Shown piece by piece: positions 44,021-52,369 of a stretch of DNA of 64,000 nucleotides. Under the pieces are notes generated by a model. It saw only the letters and a list, made by a program, of their open reading frames with translations. It made no database searches and had not been told where the DNA came from. Every line of letters starts with the position of its first letter. The first letter of the stretch is position 1. The DNA is taken from the NCBI RefSeq assembly GCF_000373365.1, contig NZ_KB891219.1, positions 166,123 to 230,122 of the forward strand, written 5' to 3'. The translations under genes and the position numbers were made by a program. Origin of the DNA: Parafrankia discariae (lineage in GTDB: Bacteria > Actinomycetota > Actinomycetes > Frankiales > Frankiaceae).

Positions 44021-44064
44021 GCCCGCCACGACCTGACGCGTCCGTCCTTACCGGGGAGAACCGG

Positions 44065-45432
44065 ATGAGCAGCCCGACCAGGCAGATCCACCTCGCCGCG
44101 CACTTCCCGGGCGTGAACAACACGACCGTGTGGAGCGATCCGCGTTCGGGCAGCCACATCGAGTTCGAGTCGTTCGTCCACTTCGCCCGGACGGCGGAGC
44201 GCGCGAAGTTCGACTTCCTGTTCCTGGCGGAGGGTCTGCGGCTGCGGGAGCAGCGCGGGCGCCTCCACGACCTGGACGTCGTCGGACGTCCCGACACGTT
44301 CACCGTGCTGGCGGCGCTGGCGGCGGTGACCGACCGTCTCGGCCTGGCCGGGACGATCAACTCGACGTTCAACGAGCCGTACGAGGTGGCCCGCCAGTTC
44401 GCCAGCCTGGACCATCTCTCCGACGGGCGCGCCGCCTGGAACGTCGTCACCTCCTGGGACGCGTTCACCGGGGAGAACTTCCGCCGCGGTGGTTTCCTGG
44501 CCGAGGAGCAGCGTTACGAGCGCGCCGAGCTGTTTCTGCGGACGGCCGGCGAGCTGTTCGACTCCTGGCGGGGCGACGAGATCGTCGCGGACAAGGAGTC
44601 CGGCGTCTTCCTGGCCGAGCCCAAGGCGGGGGCGTTCGAGCATCACGACGCCCACTTCGACATCAGCGGGCAGTTCACGGTGCCGCGCAGCCCGCAGGGC
44701 CGGCCGGTGATCTTCCAGGCGGGTGACTCCGACGCGGGCCGGGAGTTCGCCGCCCGCTCCGCCGACGCGATCTTCAGCCGGCACAGCACGTTCGACGCCG
44801 GTCAGGCGTTCCACGCGGACGTCAAGCGCCGCCTGGCCCGCTACGGCCGCGCGCCCGAGGATCTCCTGGTCCTGCCGGCGGCGACGTTCGTCCTCGGTGA
44901 CACCGACGAGCAGGCGCGGGAGCGGGCCGAGGAGGTCCGCCGCCAGCAGGTCAGCGGCGCGACCGCGATCCAGTTCCTCGAACAGGTGTGGAACCGCGAC
45001 CTCGGCGACCACGATCCGGAGGGGCCGTTGCCCGAGGTCGACCCGGTGCCCGGGGAGAACACGGTCGCCCAGGGCCGGGCGAGCGTGCGGATGTACGAGG
45101 ACCGGCTGGCCACCGCCCGCCGCTGGCGCGAGATCGCCGAGGCCGGCGGGCTGAGCACCCGCGAGCTGGTCATCGAGGTCAGCGGGCGGCAGGCGTTCGT
45201 CGGCAGCCCGGCGACCGTCGCGGAGACGATCAACCGGTTCGTGCAGGCCCGCGCGGCGGACGGTTTCATCCTCGTCCCGCACATCACCCCCGCCGGCCTG
45301 GACGAGTTCGCGGACACGGTCGTCCCGCTGCTCCAGGAACGCGGCGTGTTCCGAGCCGACTACACGGGGACGACGCTGCGCGACCATCTCGGTCTCGCTC
45401 CGGTCCCGGGACAGCCGGTTCACGCGGTCTGA
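44065..45432 (+). CDS. NtaA/SnaA/DszA-type FMN-dependent monooxygenase (DszA/DmoA-like)
   Basis: The protein has 455 residues from ATG 44065; GGGGAG lies 6 bases before it. It is closest in pattern to DszA and DmoA: IHLAAHFPGVNN, FARTAERAKFDFLFLAEGLRL, INSTFNEPYEVARQFASLDHLSDGR, the family string AWNVVTSWD, then FDISGQFTVPRSPQGRPVIFQAGDS, and IEVSGRQAFVGSPATVAETI. These enzymes use FMNH2 and O2 to open C-S or C-N bonds in sulfones, sulfides or aminocarboxylates. The 3' end converges on the GlcD-type gene with a hairpin between. Its neighbours point to an organosulfur substrate. Confidence 0.92.
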   Translation: MSSPTRQIHLAAHFPGVNNTTVWSDPRSGSHIEFESFVHFARTAERAKFDFLFLAEGLRLREQRGRLHDLDVVGRPDTFTVLAALAAVTDRLGLAGTINSTFNEPYEVARQFASLDHLSDGRAAWNVVTSWDAFTGENFRRGGFLAEEQRYERAELFLRTAGELFDSWRGDEIVADKESGVFLAEPKAGAFEHHDAHFDISGQFTVPRSPQGRPVIFQAGDSDAGREFAARSADAIFSRHSTFDAGQAFHADVKRRLARYGRAPEDLLVLPAATFVLGDTDEQARERAEEVRRQQVSGATAIQFLEQVWNRDLGDHDPEGPLPEVDPVPGENTVAQGRASVRMYEDRLATARRWREIAEAGGLSTRELVIEVSGRQAFVGSPATVAETINRFVQARAADGFILVPHITPAGLDEFADTVVPLLQERGVFRADYTGTTLRDHLGLAPVPGQPVHAV

Positions 45433-45448
45433 GACTTTCCTGCCGCGA

Positions 45449-45468
45449 ACCCGGGTGGGGGCCCGGGT
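45449..45468. terminator. Bidirectional hairpin between the two facing operons
   Basis: ACCCGGG (45449-45455) and CCCGGGT (45462-45468) form a perfect 7-base stem with a 6-base loop, centred in the 51-base gap between the rightward monooxygenase operon and the leftward FAD-oxidase operon. Confidence 0.6.
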
Positions 45469-45483
45469 CCACGAGCGACCCCG

Positions 45484-46893
45484 TCACAGGCCGCGGTCCG
45501 GGGACAGGATCCCGGTCGGGTCGAACAGGCGCCGCAGACGCTGTTGGAGGGAGTGGTTCGCGGTCCCCAGCTCCGCGCCGAGCCAACGGCGCTTGAGCGC
45601 CCCGATCCCGTGCTCGCCGGTGACGGTGCCGCCCAGGTCCAGCGCGGTCTGGAAGAGGAGATCGGCGGCCTTCCAGGCGTCGGCGGGAATCTCGTCGGCG
45701 GCCCCGTCCGAGCCGGTGCCGTCTGAGCCGTCCACGACGATGATCGGGTGCAGGTTTCCGTCGGCCGCGTGGGCGATGGTGAAGATCCGGACTCCGGTGG
45801 CGGCGCTGATCTCGGTGATCCGGGCCGCCGCCCGTGCCAGCTGGGAGCGGGGCACGGCGATGTCCTCGATCAGTACCCGGCCGATCCGTTCGAGGGCGGG
45901 CAGCGCCGCCCGGCGGGCCGCGAGCAGTTCGGCCGCGGCAGCCGGGTCCGCCGCGCGGCGCACGGCGCGGGCCCGGCCGCGCAGCACCGCCTCGACGGCG
46001 TCGGCCTCGTCGTCGGCTCCGGCGCCGTCGGTCTGGACCAGCAGCAGGGCCTGACCGGCGGCGGCGAGACCGCCGCCGGTCGCCGCGTCCACGGCCCGCA
46101 CGGTCGGCCCGTCGAGCAGCTCCGCCATGGCCACCACGATCCCGGTGGCCATGATCGCGGTGACCGCGTCCACCGCGGCGCCGAAGGAGTCGAAGAACGC
46201 GGCGAGGGTGACCGTGCGCCGCGGCGCCGGCCGCAGCCGCAGGGTCGCGCCGACGACGACGCCGAGGGTGCCCTCGGAGCCGACGAACAGCCCGGTCAGG
46301 TCGTAGCCGGCGACGCCCTTCACGGTGCGCCGCCCGGTGCTGACCAGCTCGCCGTCGGCGAGGACCACGTCCAGGCCGAGCACGGACTCCCGGGTCACGC
46401 CGTACTTGGCGCACCGCAGGCCGCCGGCGTTGGTCGCGATGTTCCCGCCGATGGTGGAGATCGCCGAGCTGGCCGGGTCGGGGGAGTAGCTCAGTCCGAC
46501 CTCCCGGGCGGCCCGGTCCAGGTCGTCGGTGATCACTCCGGGCTCGACGACGGCGACGGCGTCGGGCACCGACAGCTCACGGATCCGGTTCATGCCGCTG
46601 ACGTCGAGGATCACCGCGCCGTCCGGGGCGGCCGCGCCGCCGGCCAGCCCCGTCCCGGCGCCGCGGACCGTCACCGGGGTGCCCGCCGCGAGCGCCGTGC
46701 GCAGGACGGCCCGCACGTCGTCGACGCCGTCGGCGAACGCCACGCCGAGCGGACGTCCCGGCGGGCGCCACCCGGAGCGGTCGAGCCGGTGGGCGTCGAC
46801 GACCGCGTCGTCCCGGCTCCACCGCCCGGCCGGCAGCGCCGCGGCGAACGCGGCCCCCGCGGCCGTGCCCGCCGTGCCCGCCGTGCCTGTCAT
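45484..46893 (-). CDS. GlcD-type FAD-linked oxidase (2-hydroxyacid oxidase/dehydrogenase family)
   Basis: The protein has 469 residues from ATG 46893. The PCMH-type FAD domain shows VTVRGAGTGLAGGAAAPDGAVILDVSGM, the pyrophosphate loop TIGGNIATNAGGLRCAKYGVTRE and VLADGELVSTG, VGSEGTLGVVV. The C-terminal half has the substrate-side strings FTIAHAADGNLHPII and GTVTGEHGIGALKRRWL. The family oxidises D-lactate, glycolate, D-2-hydroxyglutarate and similar acids to 2-oxoacids. The start overlaps the reductase-sulfurtransferase stop by four bases (ATGA). Last gene of a four-gene leftward operon; the substrate is probably a sulfur-bearing or related 2-hydroxyacid, by context only. Confidence 0.92.
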   Translation of the reverse strand: MTGTAGTAGTAAGAAFAAALPAGRWSRDDAVVDAHRLDRSGWRPPGRPLGVAFADGVDDVRAVLRTALAAGTPVTVRGAGTGLAGGAAAPDGAVILDVSGMNRIRELSVPDAVAVVEPGVITDDLDRAAREVGLSYSPDPASSAISTIGGNIATNAGGLRCAKYGVTRESVLGLDVVLADGELVSTGRRTVKGVAGYDLTGLFVGSEGTLGVVVGATLRLRPAPRRTVTLAAFFDSFGAAVDAVTAIMATGIVVAMAELLDGPTVRAVDAATGGGLAAAGQALLLVQTDGAGADDEADAVEAVLRGRARAVRRAADPAAAAELLAARRAALPALERIGRVLIEDIAVPRSQLARAAARITEISAATGVRIFTIAHAADGNLHPIIVVDGSDGTGSDGAADEIPADAWKAADLLFQTALDLGGTVTGEHGIGALKRRWLGAELGTANHSLQQRLRRLFDPTGILSPDRGL

Positions 46894-48812
46894 GACCCGG
46901 TGGCGGCGGGGCGCTGCGGGTCGGACGACCAGGCCGACCACGAGCCCGGGTAGAGCGCGGCCTCGATCCCGACGGTGGCCAGGGCCGCGATCTCGTGCGC
47001 GGCGGTCACCCCGGAGCCGCAGTACACGCCGACGGGCCGGTCACCGGCGGACGTCTCACCGTCGGAGGTCCCACCGGCGGACGTCCCGAGGGCGGCGAAA
47101 CGTTCCCGCAGCCGGTCCGGGCTGAGGAAGTGGCCGTGCTCGTCCAGGTTGTCACCGGTGGGCGCGCTGACCGCCCCGGGGATGTGGCCCGCCCGTGGGT
47201 CGACCGGTTCCACCTCGCCGCGGAAGCGCTCCCCGGCACGGGCGTCGAGCAGCACGCCGTCACGGGCGGTCCGGGCCGCGTCGTCCGCGTCGAGGGTCGG
47301 CAGGTGGCCGGCCTCGAGCACCACGTCCCCCGGGGTGGGGACGACGTCGCCGGTGGCGAGCGGGAACCCGGCCTCACGCCAGGCGCCGAGCGCGCCGTCG
47401 AGGATGCGGACGTCCGCGACACCCGCCCAGCGCAGCAGCCACCAGGCCCGCGCGGCGGACAGCCCGCCGTTGTCGTCGTACACGACGACGGGCCGGCCGG
47501 CCGCCACCCCCCAGCGTCGGGCCGCCCGCTGCAGATCCTCGACGGCGGGCAGCGGGTGGCGTCCCGCGGTCCCGCCCGGCGCGGCGGCCAGTTCGGTGTC
47601 CAGGTCGACGTAGACGGCGCCCGGGAGGTGACCGGCCAGGTAGTGCTCCCGCCCGTGCGGGTCGCCGAGCGCCCAGCGGACGTCGAGCAGCACCGGCGCG
47701 GGCCCCGCCGCCACCAGGTCGTGCAGCCGCTTGGCGTCGACGAGCACCTCGCCGAGCCCGTCGCGGCTGTCGCCGTCGGGAGCGCCGCCGTCGGCGGGTG
47801 CCGCGGACGCGAGCAGGGCGGTGAGGTCGTCCTCGCCCAGGCCGCCGGGGTTCGCCCCGCCCAGGGCGGCGAGCGCGATGCGCCGCTGCACCCCCGCGTT
47901 CAGCGGCGCGGACGTCCCGTGCAGGCGGGCCAGCAGCGCGATCTCACCGTTGAGGAAGTCCGACTCGACCGTGGCGCCGCGGGCCAGGCTCTGCCACGTC
48001 GAGCTGCCCTGCCGGGGATGGCCGGGGATGTCGTGCAGGACCAGGCCGGACAGGTCGAGCCCGGTGTCGCCGCTGAGCATGTCGGTCACCTCGACCCCGG
48101 CGGCGGCCAGCACCGCGCGGGCCTCGGCGACCAGCGCCGCGCCGAGCCGGTCGCGGGCCGCGCTGGGCGGGTAGACCGCGTCGAGGTTGTAGGCGAGGTT
48201 CCCGAGCAGCTTGCCGACCTTCCACCGCTCGATGTCCGGGACGACCTTCACCGCGAACCGCGCGCGCCGCAGGTCGGCGGCGATCCGCTCGGCCGCCGCG
48301 CTGTCACCCCGCGGGGCGCGTCCCAGGTAGAAGGCGCCGGCCAGCGGGGCGCCCGGCGAGGCCACCGTGCCGGGGGTCGAGTGGGACGACGGGATGATCA
48401 CGACCGCGTCGATGACGGTGTCGAACCGGCGCAGCGCGGCCCGGGCGTTCTCCACCCCGTTCTGCAGCAGCAGGACGGGCAGCCGCTCGGCGGCGGTGCC
48501 GTCCGGGCGCACCGGCCGCCACGCCCACTGGGCGACGAGCGCCTCGGTGTCCTGGGACTTGGCGGCGAGCACCAGCACGTCGCCGGGGCGCAGCTCGACC
48601 TCGTCGGGACCGCCGGCCACGGGCAGGGGCAGGCGCCGGTCCCAGTCGGGGCGGTCGGTCTCGGGCCGCAGGTAGCGCAGGCCGTCGGCGCGCAGCGCCG
48701 CCAGGTTCGCCCCCCGGGCGACGAGGACGACGTCGACCCCGGCGTCGTGCAGCTGGGCGGCGACGGTCCCCCCGACGGCGCCCGCCCCGATGATCACATA
48801 TCTGGCGGTCAT
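46890..48812 (-). CDS. Ketopantoate-reductase-type domain fused to 3-mercaptopyruvate-sulfurtransferase-type domain
   Basis: The protein has 640 residues. Residues 1-about 325 form an ApbA/PanE-like reductase: GAGAVGG (8-14), LAAKSQDT, LLLQNGVEN, WKVGKLLGNLAYNLDAVY with the catalytic Lys/Asn region, and VESDFLNGEI with the Glu. After an acidic linker, residues about 350-635 form two rhodanese domains. The first (DVRWALGDPHGREHYLAGHLPGAVYVD, VVYDDNGG) is the inactive type; the second ends with YCGSGVTAA, in which Cys598 sits in CGSGVTA, the mercaptopyruvate rather than thiosulfate signature. Both halves look catalytically complete. I know no such fusion as a characterised enzyme. It follows the SfnB-like gene by 34 bases and is coupled to the FAD oxidase by ATGA. 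Confidence 0.9.
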   Translation of the reverse strand: MTARYVIIGAGAVGGTVAAQLHDAGVDVVLVARGANLAALRADGLRYLRPETDRPDWDRRLPLPVAGGPDEVELRPGDVLVLAAKSQDTEALVAQWAWRPVRPDGTAAERLPVLLLQNGVENARAALRRFDTVIDAVVIIPSSHSTPGTVASPGAPLAGAFYLGRAPRGDSAAAERIAADLRRARFAVKVVPDIERWKVGKLLGNLAYNLDAVYPPSAARDRLGAALVAEARAVLAAAGVEVTDMLSGDTGLDLSGLVLHDIPGHPRQGSSTWQSLARGATVESDFLNGEIALLARLHGTSAPLNAGVQRRIALAALGGANPGGLGEDDLTALLASAAPADGGAPDGDSRDGLGEVLVDAKRLHDLVAAGPAPVLLDVRWALGDPHGREHYLAGHLPGAVYVDLDTELAAAPGGTAGRHPLPAVEDLQRAARRWGVAAGRPVVVYDDNGGLSAARAWWLLRWAGVADVRILDGALGAWREAGFPLATGDVVPTPGDVVLEAGHLPTLDADDAARTARDGVLLDARAGERFRGEVEPVDPRAGHIPGAVSAPTGDNLDEHGHFLSPDRLRERFAALGTSAGGTSDGETSAGDRPVGVYCGSGVTAAHEIAALATVGIEAALYPGSWSAWSSDPQRPAATGS

Positions 48813-48846
48813 GCGGTCTCCGTAAGTCGTCTGGACAGTCGAGCGC

Positions 48847-50022
48847 TCAGAGGCCGAGCGCGCGGCGGCCGGCCACCAGCAGCGCGGTGTCCTCCTGCGG
48901 CGGGTGGACCCGGGCGCACAGCACGTCCCGCAGATGGCGTTCGAGGGGATTGTGTCTGGTCAGCGCCGGGTTGCCGATCGCGGCGACGGCCGTCTGCACC
49001 GCCGTGACGGCGGCCCGCACGATCAGCGGCTTCGCGAGCACCAGGCGCTGCGGCGGGATCGACTCACCGGCGTCGATGCGGCGGGCCAGCCCGAAGGCGA
49101 TCTCCTCGGCCAGCAGGAGCTGGGCCTCGATCTCCCCGGCGACGGTCTGGATGCGTTCGGTGGTGGCGATCGGACGTCCCAGCGCGGTCGGGACGCGCTC
49201 CCGGGCGAAGCGGGCGAAGAAGTCCCGGGCGGCCCGGGCCACTCCGAGGTACAGGGCGGCCGCGCCCAGCGCGACGCCGCCGATCGCGACGTCGCCCCGG
49301 TGCTCCGACGCCGGCGTCCCCTGGAAGTTCCCGGCGGGGATCTCCACGTCGGTGTAGATCGCGTCGTGGGTGCTGCTGGCCCGCAGCCCGAGGTGGTCCC
49401 AGGTGCGCTCGACCCTGATCCCGGGAGAGTCCCCGGGGACGATCGCGTGGCCCTGCAACGGGTCGGCGTCCTCGGTCGCCGCCCACACCAGATGGTAGGC
49501 CAGCCCCTCCGAGCCCGTCGCGTAAGCCTTGTGGCCGTTGAGGACCCAGCCGGACGCCGTCCGCCGGATCGTCGTGGCCGGCAGCCCACCGCGGGCCGGC
49601 GCGCCCAGCTCGTGCTCGGCGCGGATCGCGTTGACCAGCACCGGCCGCTCGCGGGAGTCGCGGACGACCTCGCGGTAGAGCTCGTCCGGCCACCACGGGT
49701 CCCTGCTCTGCAGGACGTGCTGGAACACGGTCATCGCGGTGATGAGCGCGACGGACGGGTCGCCCTGCCCCAGCGCCGCGAAGACCCGGACGCTGTCGAC
49801 GGCGTTCAGCTCGGCACCGCCGTAGCGCGGGGCGATGCCCAGGCGCAGCAGTCCCGCGTCGTGCACCGCCTGGATGCCCGCCCAGGGGAACCCGGCCGAG
49901 CGGTCGTGTTCCTCGGCGGTGGCGGCGAGCTGGGCGGTCACCGCGGCCAGGGCGTCGCCGGAGACGTCCACCGGGGGGAGGGCCGGTGGCTCGACGGTCG
50001 GCTGCTCGACGGTCCGCGTCAT
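48847..50022 (-). CDS. SfnB/DszC-like acyl-CoA-dehydrogenase-fold flavoprotein monooxygenase
   Basis: The protein has 391 residues from ATG 50022, sharing one base with the upstream stop (TGATG). It is an acyl-CoA dehydrogenase fold: AGLLRLGIAPRYGGAELN, flavin strand ASGWVLNGHKAYATGSEGLAYHLVWA, GLRASSTHDAIYTDVEIPAG, and the C-terminal helices with GNPALTRHNPLERHLRDVLCARVHPPQEDTA. The final GNPALTRHNPLERHLRD with its His and the lack of an obvious acyl-CoA catalytic Glu match the SfnB/DszC/XiaF group, which hydroxylates or oxidises with FMNH2/FADH2 and O2. SfnB itself belongs to sulfur scavenging. Context with three further flavin monooxygenases supports that. Confidence 0.9.
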   Translation of the reverse strand: MTRTVEQPTVEPPALPPVDVSGDALAAVTAQLAATAEEHDRSAGFPWAGIQAVHDAGLLRLGIAPRYGGAELNAVDSVRVFAALGQGDPSVALITAMTVFQHVLQSRDPWWPDELYREVVRDSRERPVLVNAIRAEHELGAPARGGLPATTIRRTASGWVLNGHKAYATGSEGLAYHLVWAATEDADPLQGHAIVPGDSPGIRVERTWDHLGLRASSTHDAIYTDVEIPAGNFQGTPASEHRGDVAIGGVALGAAALYLGVARAARDFFARFARERVPTALGRPIATTERIQTVAGEIEAQLLLAEEIAFGLARRIDAGESIPPQRLVLAKPLIVRAAVTAVQTAVAAIGNPALTRHNPLERHLRDVLCARVHPPQEDTALLVAGRRALGL

Positions 50023-50882
50023 CAGGCCCAGCTCGTCCACTCGGCGATCAGGGGCAGCGTGGGGGCCGGGCTGGCGAGCCCGGCGGCCGGGCCACCGGCG
50101 GCCTGCGGGAGGGCGCGGAGCCGTTCGAGGAACAGGACGATGACGGCCGCGGCGGTGCGGTGCGTGGCGTCGTTCAGCGCGTCGTGCCGGCCGCCGGCGA
50201 TGGTCACGAACTCCGCGGACGGTGCCTTCGCGACGCTCGCCCGGGCCGCCCGCACCGGGCTGACCAGGTCGGCCGCACCGTGGACGGCGAGCACCGGCAC
50301 CCGCACCAGGCCGAGGTCGGCGGCGGCGAGCCAGCGCGCGGGCACCGGGTCCAGCAGCGCGCCGCGGCGCACCAGCGGGTCGTTGCTCAGCCGGGACTGG
50401 TGGGTGGGGCAGGCGGTGCGCTCGGCCAGCTCGTTCTCCCAGGAGTCCGCCGGGGCCGGCCCGCTGTCCCCGGTGCCGCTCTCTCCGGTGCCGCCGTCCG
50501 CCGGCTCGCCGGCGGTGGGCAGACCGGCCAGGATGACGCCGTCGACCTGGTTGCGCGCGCCGGTGCCGGTCGCGACCAGGGCCGCGACGAACGCGGCGCC
50601 GGCGTCCGAACCGGCGAGCACCCGCGGTCCGGGCAGGTCCGGGTCGTCGAGCAGCTCTACGACCCGGGCCCGGGTCGCGGCCTCGTCGCTGGTCGCGTCG
50701 GCGACCACCCGGACCTTGTACCCGTCGGCCGCGATCCGGGTGCCGAACCGCTCGTAGACGCCGGGGTGCTCGCCGCGTCCGGCGACCAGGATCACCGTGC
50801 CGCGCGGGGCGACGGGCTGCGGGTTGTCCCATCCGGTCACGGCGTGGGCCGGGGCGTCCTGGACGGCTTGGGAGGAGGTCAT
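50022..50882 (-). CDS. Alpha/beta hydrolase with Asp at the nucleophile position
   Basis: The protein has 286 residues from ATG 50882. The fold is alpha/beta hydrolase: TVILVAGRGEHPGVYERFG, VLAGSDAGAAFVAAL, VPVLAVHGAADLVSPVRA (Asp205) and IAGGRHDALND (His233). The elbow reads G91-S-D93-A-G95, which puts Asp rather than Ser at the catalytic position, as in haloalkane dehalogenases and epoxide hydrolases; a frame offset that makes Ser92 the nucleophile is less likely. A Gly/Ser/Thr-rich insertion lies at about 125-145. It is the first gene of the leftward operon, with a one-base overlap to the SfnB-like gene and divergent from the LysR gene. Confidence 0.83.
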   Translation of the reverse strand: MTSSQAVQDAPAHAVTGWDNPQPVAPRGTVILVAGRGEHPGVYERFGTRIAADGYKVRVVADATSDEAATRARVVELLDDPDLPGPRVLAGSDAGAAFVAALVATGTGARNQVDGVILAGLPTAGEPADGGTGESGTGDSGPAPADSWENELAERTACPTHQSRLSNDPLVRRGALLDPVPARWLAAADLGLVRVPVLAVHGAADLVSPVRAARASVAKAPSAEFVTIAGGRHDALNDATHRTAAAVIVLFLERLRALPQAAGGPAAGLASPAPTLPLIAEWTSWA

Positions 50883-51462
50883 CGCTGAAGTCCTGTCGTG
50901 TGGGGTCGGGTGGCCGCCGGGGACGTCGGTCAGCGGGCTCGGCCCGCTCGGCGCGGCCTCGCCTCGGCGGGCGGATCTGACGGCGCGGGGTGGACGCCCG
51001 CGGGGTGGATGCCGAGATACCGGCGGGTGCTCCGAACGGCGCGCCACCCGGCCGGTGGGGACCGGGAGGTGGGAGCCGCCCGCCGGAGACCGGGCCGGCC
51101 CACCGCCGCCCCGATCGACCTGGGCGCGGCGCCGGTGCGGCGCCGGCGTGGTGTTGTGGCGCCGGCCCGGGGTGCCGGTGCCGGGCCGGGCCGCCGGTGC
51201 CGCGGCGCGGGGCGGACGCGCGGGCGGTCAGCGAGCGCGACAGCAGGCTGAGGTGAGGGTTCCGTAGTCGACGAAACGACGGCGGGTGAGGACCCGCGGC
51301 GCGGCCGCGACGCCCATCGGGCGCCGGCCGGCGGCACCCGCTCGTCCCGGCGCGCTGCCGCCCGCATTCCCCAGCATGTGCACCAGGATCGTTGGAAAAT
51401 CGGGCAGTGTAAAGCCGCCCCGAGTGATCAAACCGATCGTAAAGCGTGATAGATCACATAGA
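50883..51462. other. Divergent control region of the LysR gene and the leftward operon
   Basis: A 580-base gap. Its left 400 bases are extremely GC-rich with short iterations of GCCGG/GGTGCC; its right 60 bases are AT-rich. A palindrome (51447-51456) and two GATCNNAC-like halves near 51425-51445 lie just before the LysR start. No frame here has a domain or ribosome site. Confidence 0.5.
51447..51456. promoter_or_regulatory. TGAT-AG-ATCA palindrome, probable LysR-type site
   Basis: A perfect TGAT/ATCA dyad begins 16 bases before the LysR start. Upstream TGATCA (51425-51430) and CGATCG (51435-51440) repeat the GATC core at about one-turn spacing. LysR regulators typically bind such AT-rich dyads in a divergent gap. 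Confidence 0.5.
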
Positions 51463-52344
51463 ATGGCTGCCGTGTCCAACATGCTGGATCTGACGGCGCT
51501 GCGCAGTCTCGTGGCCATCGCCGACTGTGGTGGGTTCCGCCGCGCGGCCGAGGCGCTGTGCATCTCCCAGTCGGCGGTGAGCCAGCACGTGCGCCGGCTG
51601 GAGAAGGTGGTGGGCCGGCCCCTGGTGGAGCTGGTCGGCCGCGGCTCCCGGTTCACCCCCGACGGCGAGCTGCTGCTCTCCGCGGGGCGGCGCATCCTCG
51701 CCACGCACGACGACGCGCTGGAACTGCTCGGCGTGGGCGCGCCCGTCCCGCAGCGCCTGATCACCGTCGGTGCGACCGAGCACGCCGCCGACCACCTGAT
51801 CCCCCGGGTGATGACCGTGCTCACCGAGCAGTTCCCGGACGTCGAGGTCAGGTTCCGCCTCGACCGCGGCGCCCGGCTCGCCCACGCCCTCGACCGCGGC
51901 ACGCTGGACGTCGCCGTCCTGATCGGGACGGGGGGCAACCCCGCCGGGCGCCCGGCGGGACTGCTCCCGCTGGCGTGGTACTCGGCCCCCGGCTGGCACG
52001 TCCCGCCGCCGGACCGCCCGCTGCCCCTGGTCGCGGTCGACGATCCGTGCACGATCCGCACCCAGGCCCTGACGACCCTCGCCCGCGCCGGCCGGGTCGC
52101 GTCGGTCGTCGGCGAGTCCGGCTACCTGGCCGGCGTCTTGCACGCGGCGCGGGCCGGCGTCGGGGTCGCCCTGCTGGCCGACGTCGGCCCACCGCCGCAG
52201 GGCCTCGAGCGGCGGGCCGACCTGCCCGCGGTCGACCCCGAACCGATGCAGGTCCGGCTGCGCCGCGGCGCCTCCCCACAGCTGGCCGGCCTCATCGCCG
52301 ACGCGGTCGCGTGCACCCTCTCCGCCGGCGCCGCCCCCGCCTGA
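51463..52344 (+). CDS. LysR family transcriptional regulator
   Basis: The protein has 293 residues from ATG 51463; an ATG six codons downstream (51481) is also possible, neither with a clear ribosome site. The winged helix-turn-helix lies at about 9-66: LDLTALRSLVAIADCGGFRRAAEALCISQSAVSQHVRRLEKVVGRPLVELVGR. The C-terminal effector domain has the two-lobed fold and ends near residue 285. It stands at the head of, and opposite to, the hydrolase-SfnB-fusion-oxidase operon and is its obvious candidate regulator. Several LysR proteins (CysB, Cbl, SfnR partners) govern sulfur supply, though the effector here is unknown. Confidence 0.92.
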   Translation: MAAVSNMLDLTALRSLVAIADCGGFRRAAEALCISQSAVSQHVRRLEKVVGRPLVELVGRGSRFTPDGELLLSAGRRILATHDDALELLGVGAPVPQRLITVGATEHAADHLIPRVMTVLTEQFPDVEVRFRLDRGARLAHALDRGTLDVAVLIGTGGNPAGRPAGLLPLAWYSAPGWHVPPPDRPLPLVAVDDPCTIRTQALTTLARAGRVASVVGESGYLAGVLHAARAGVGVALLADVGPPPQGLERRADLPAVDPEPMQVRLRRGASPQLAGLIADAVACTLSAGAAPA

Positions 52345-52369
52345 CCACGGCCGGGGTCGGGAGCGACTG

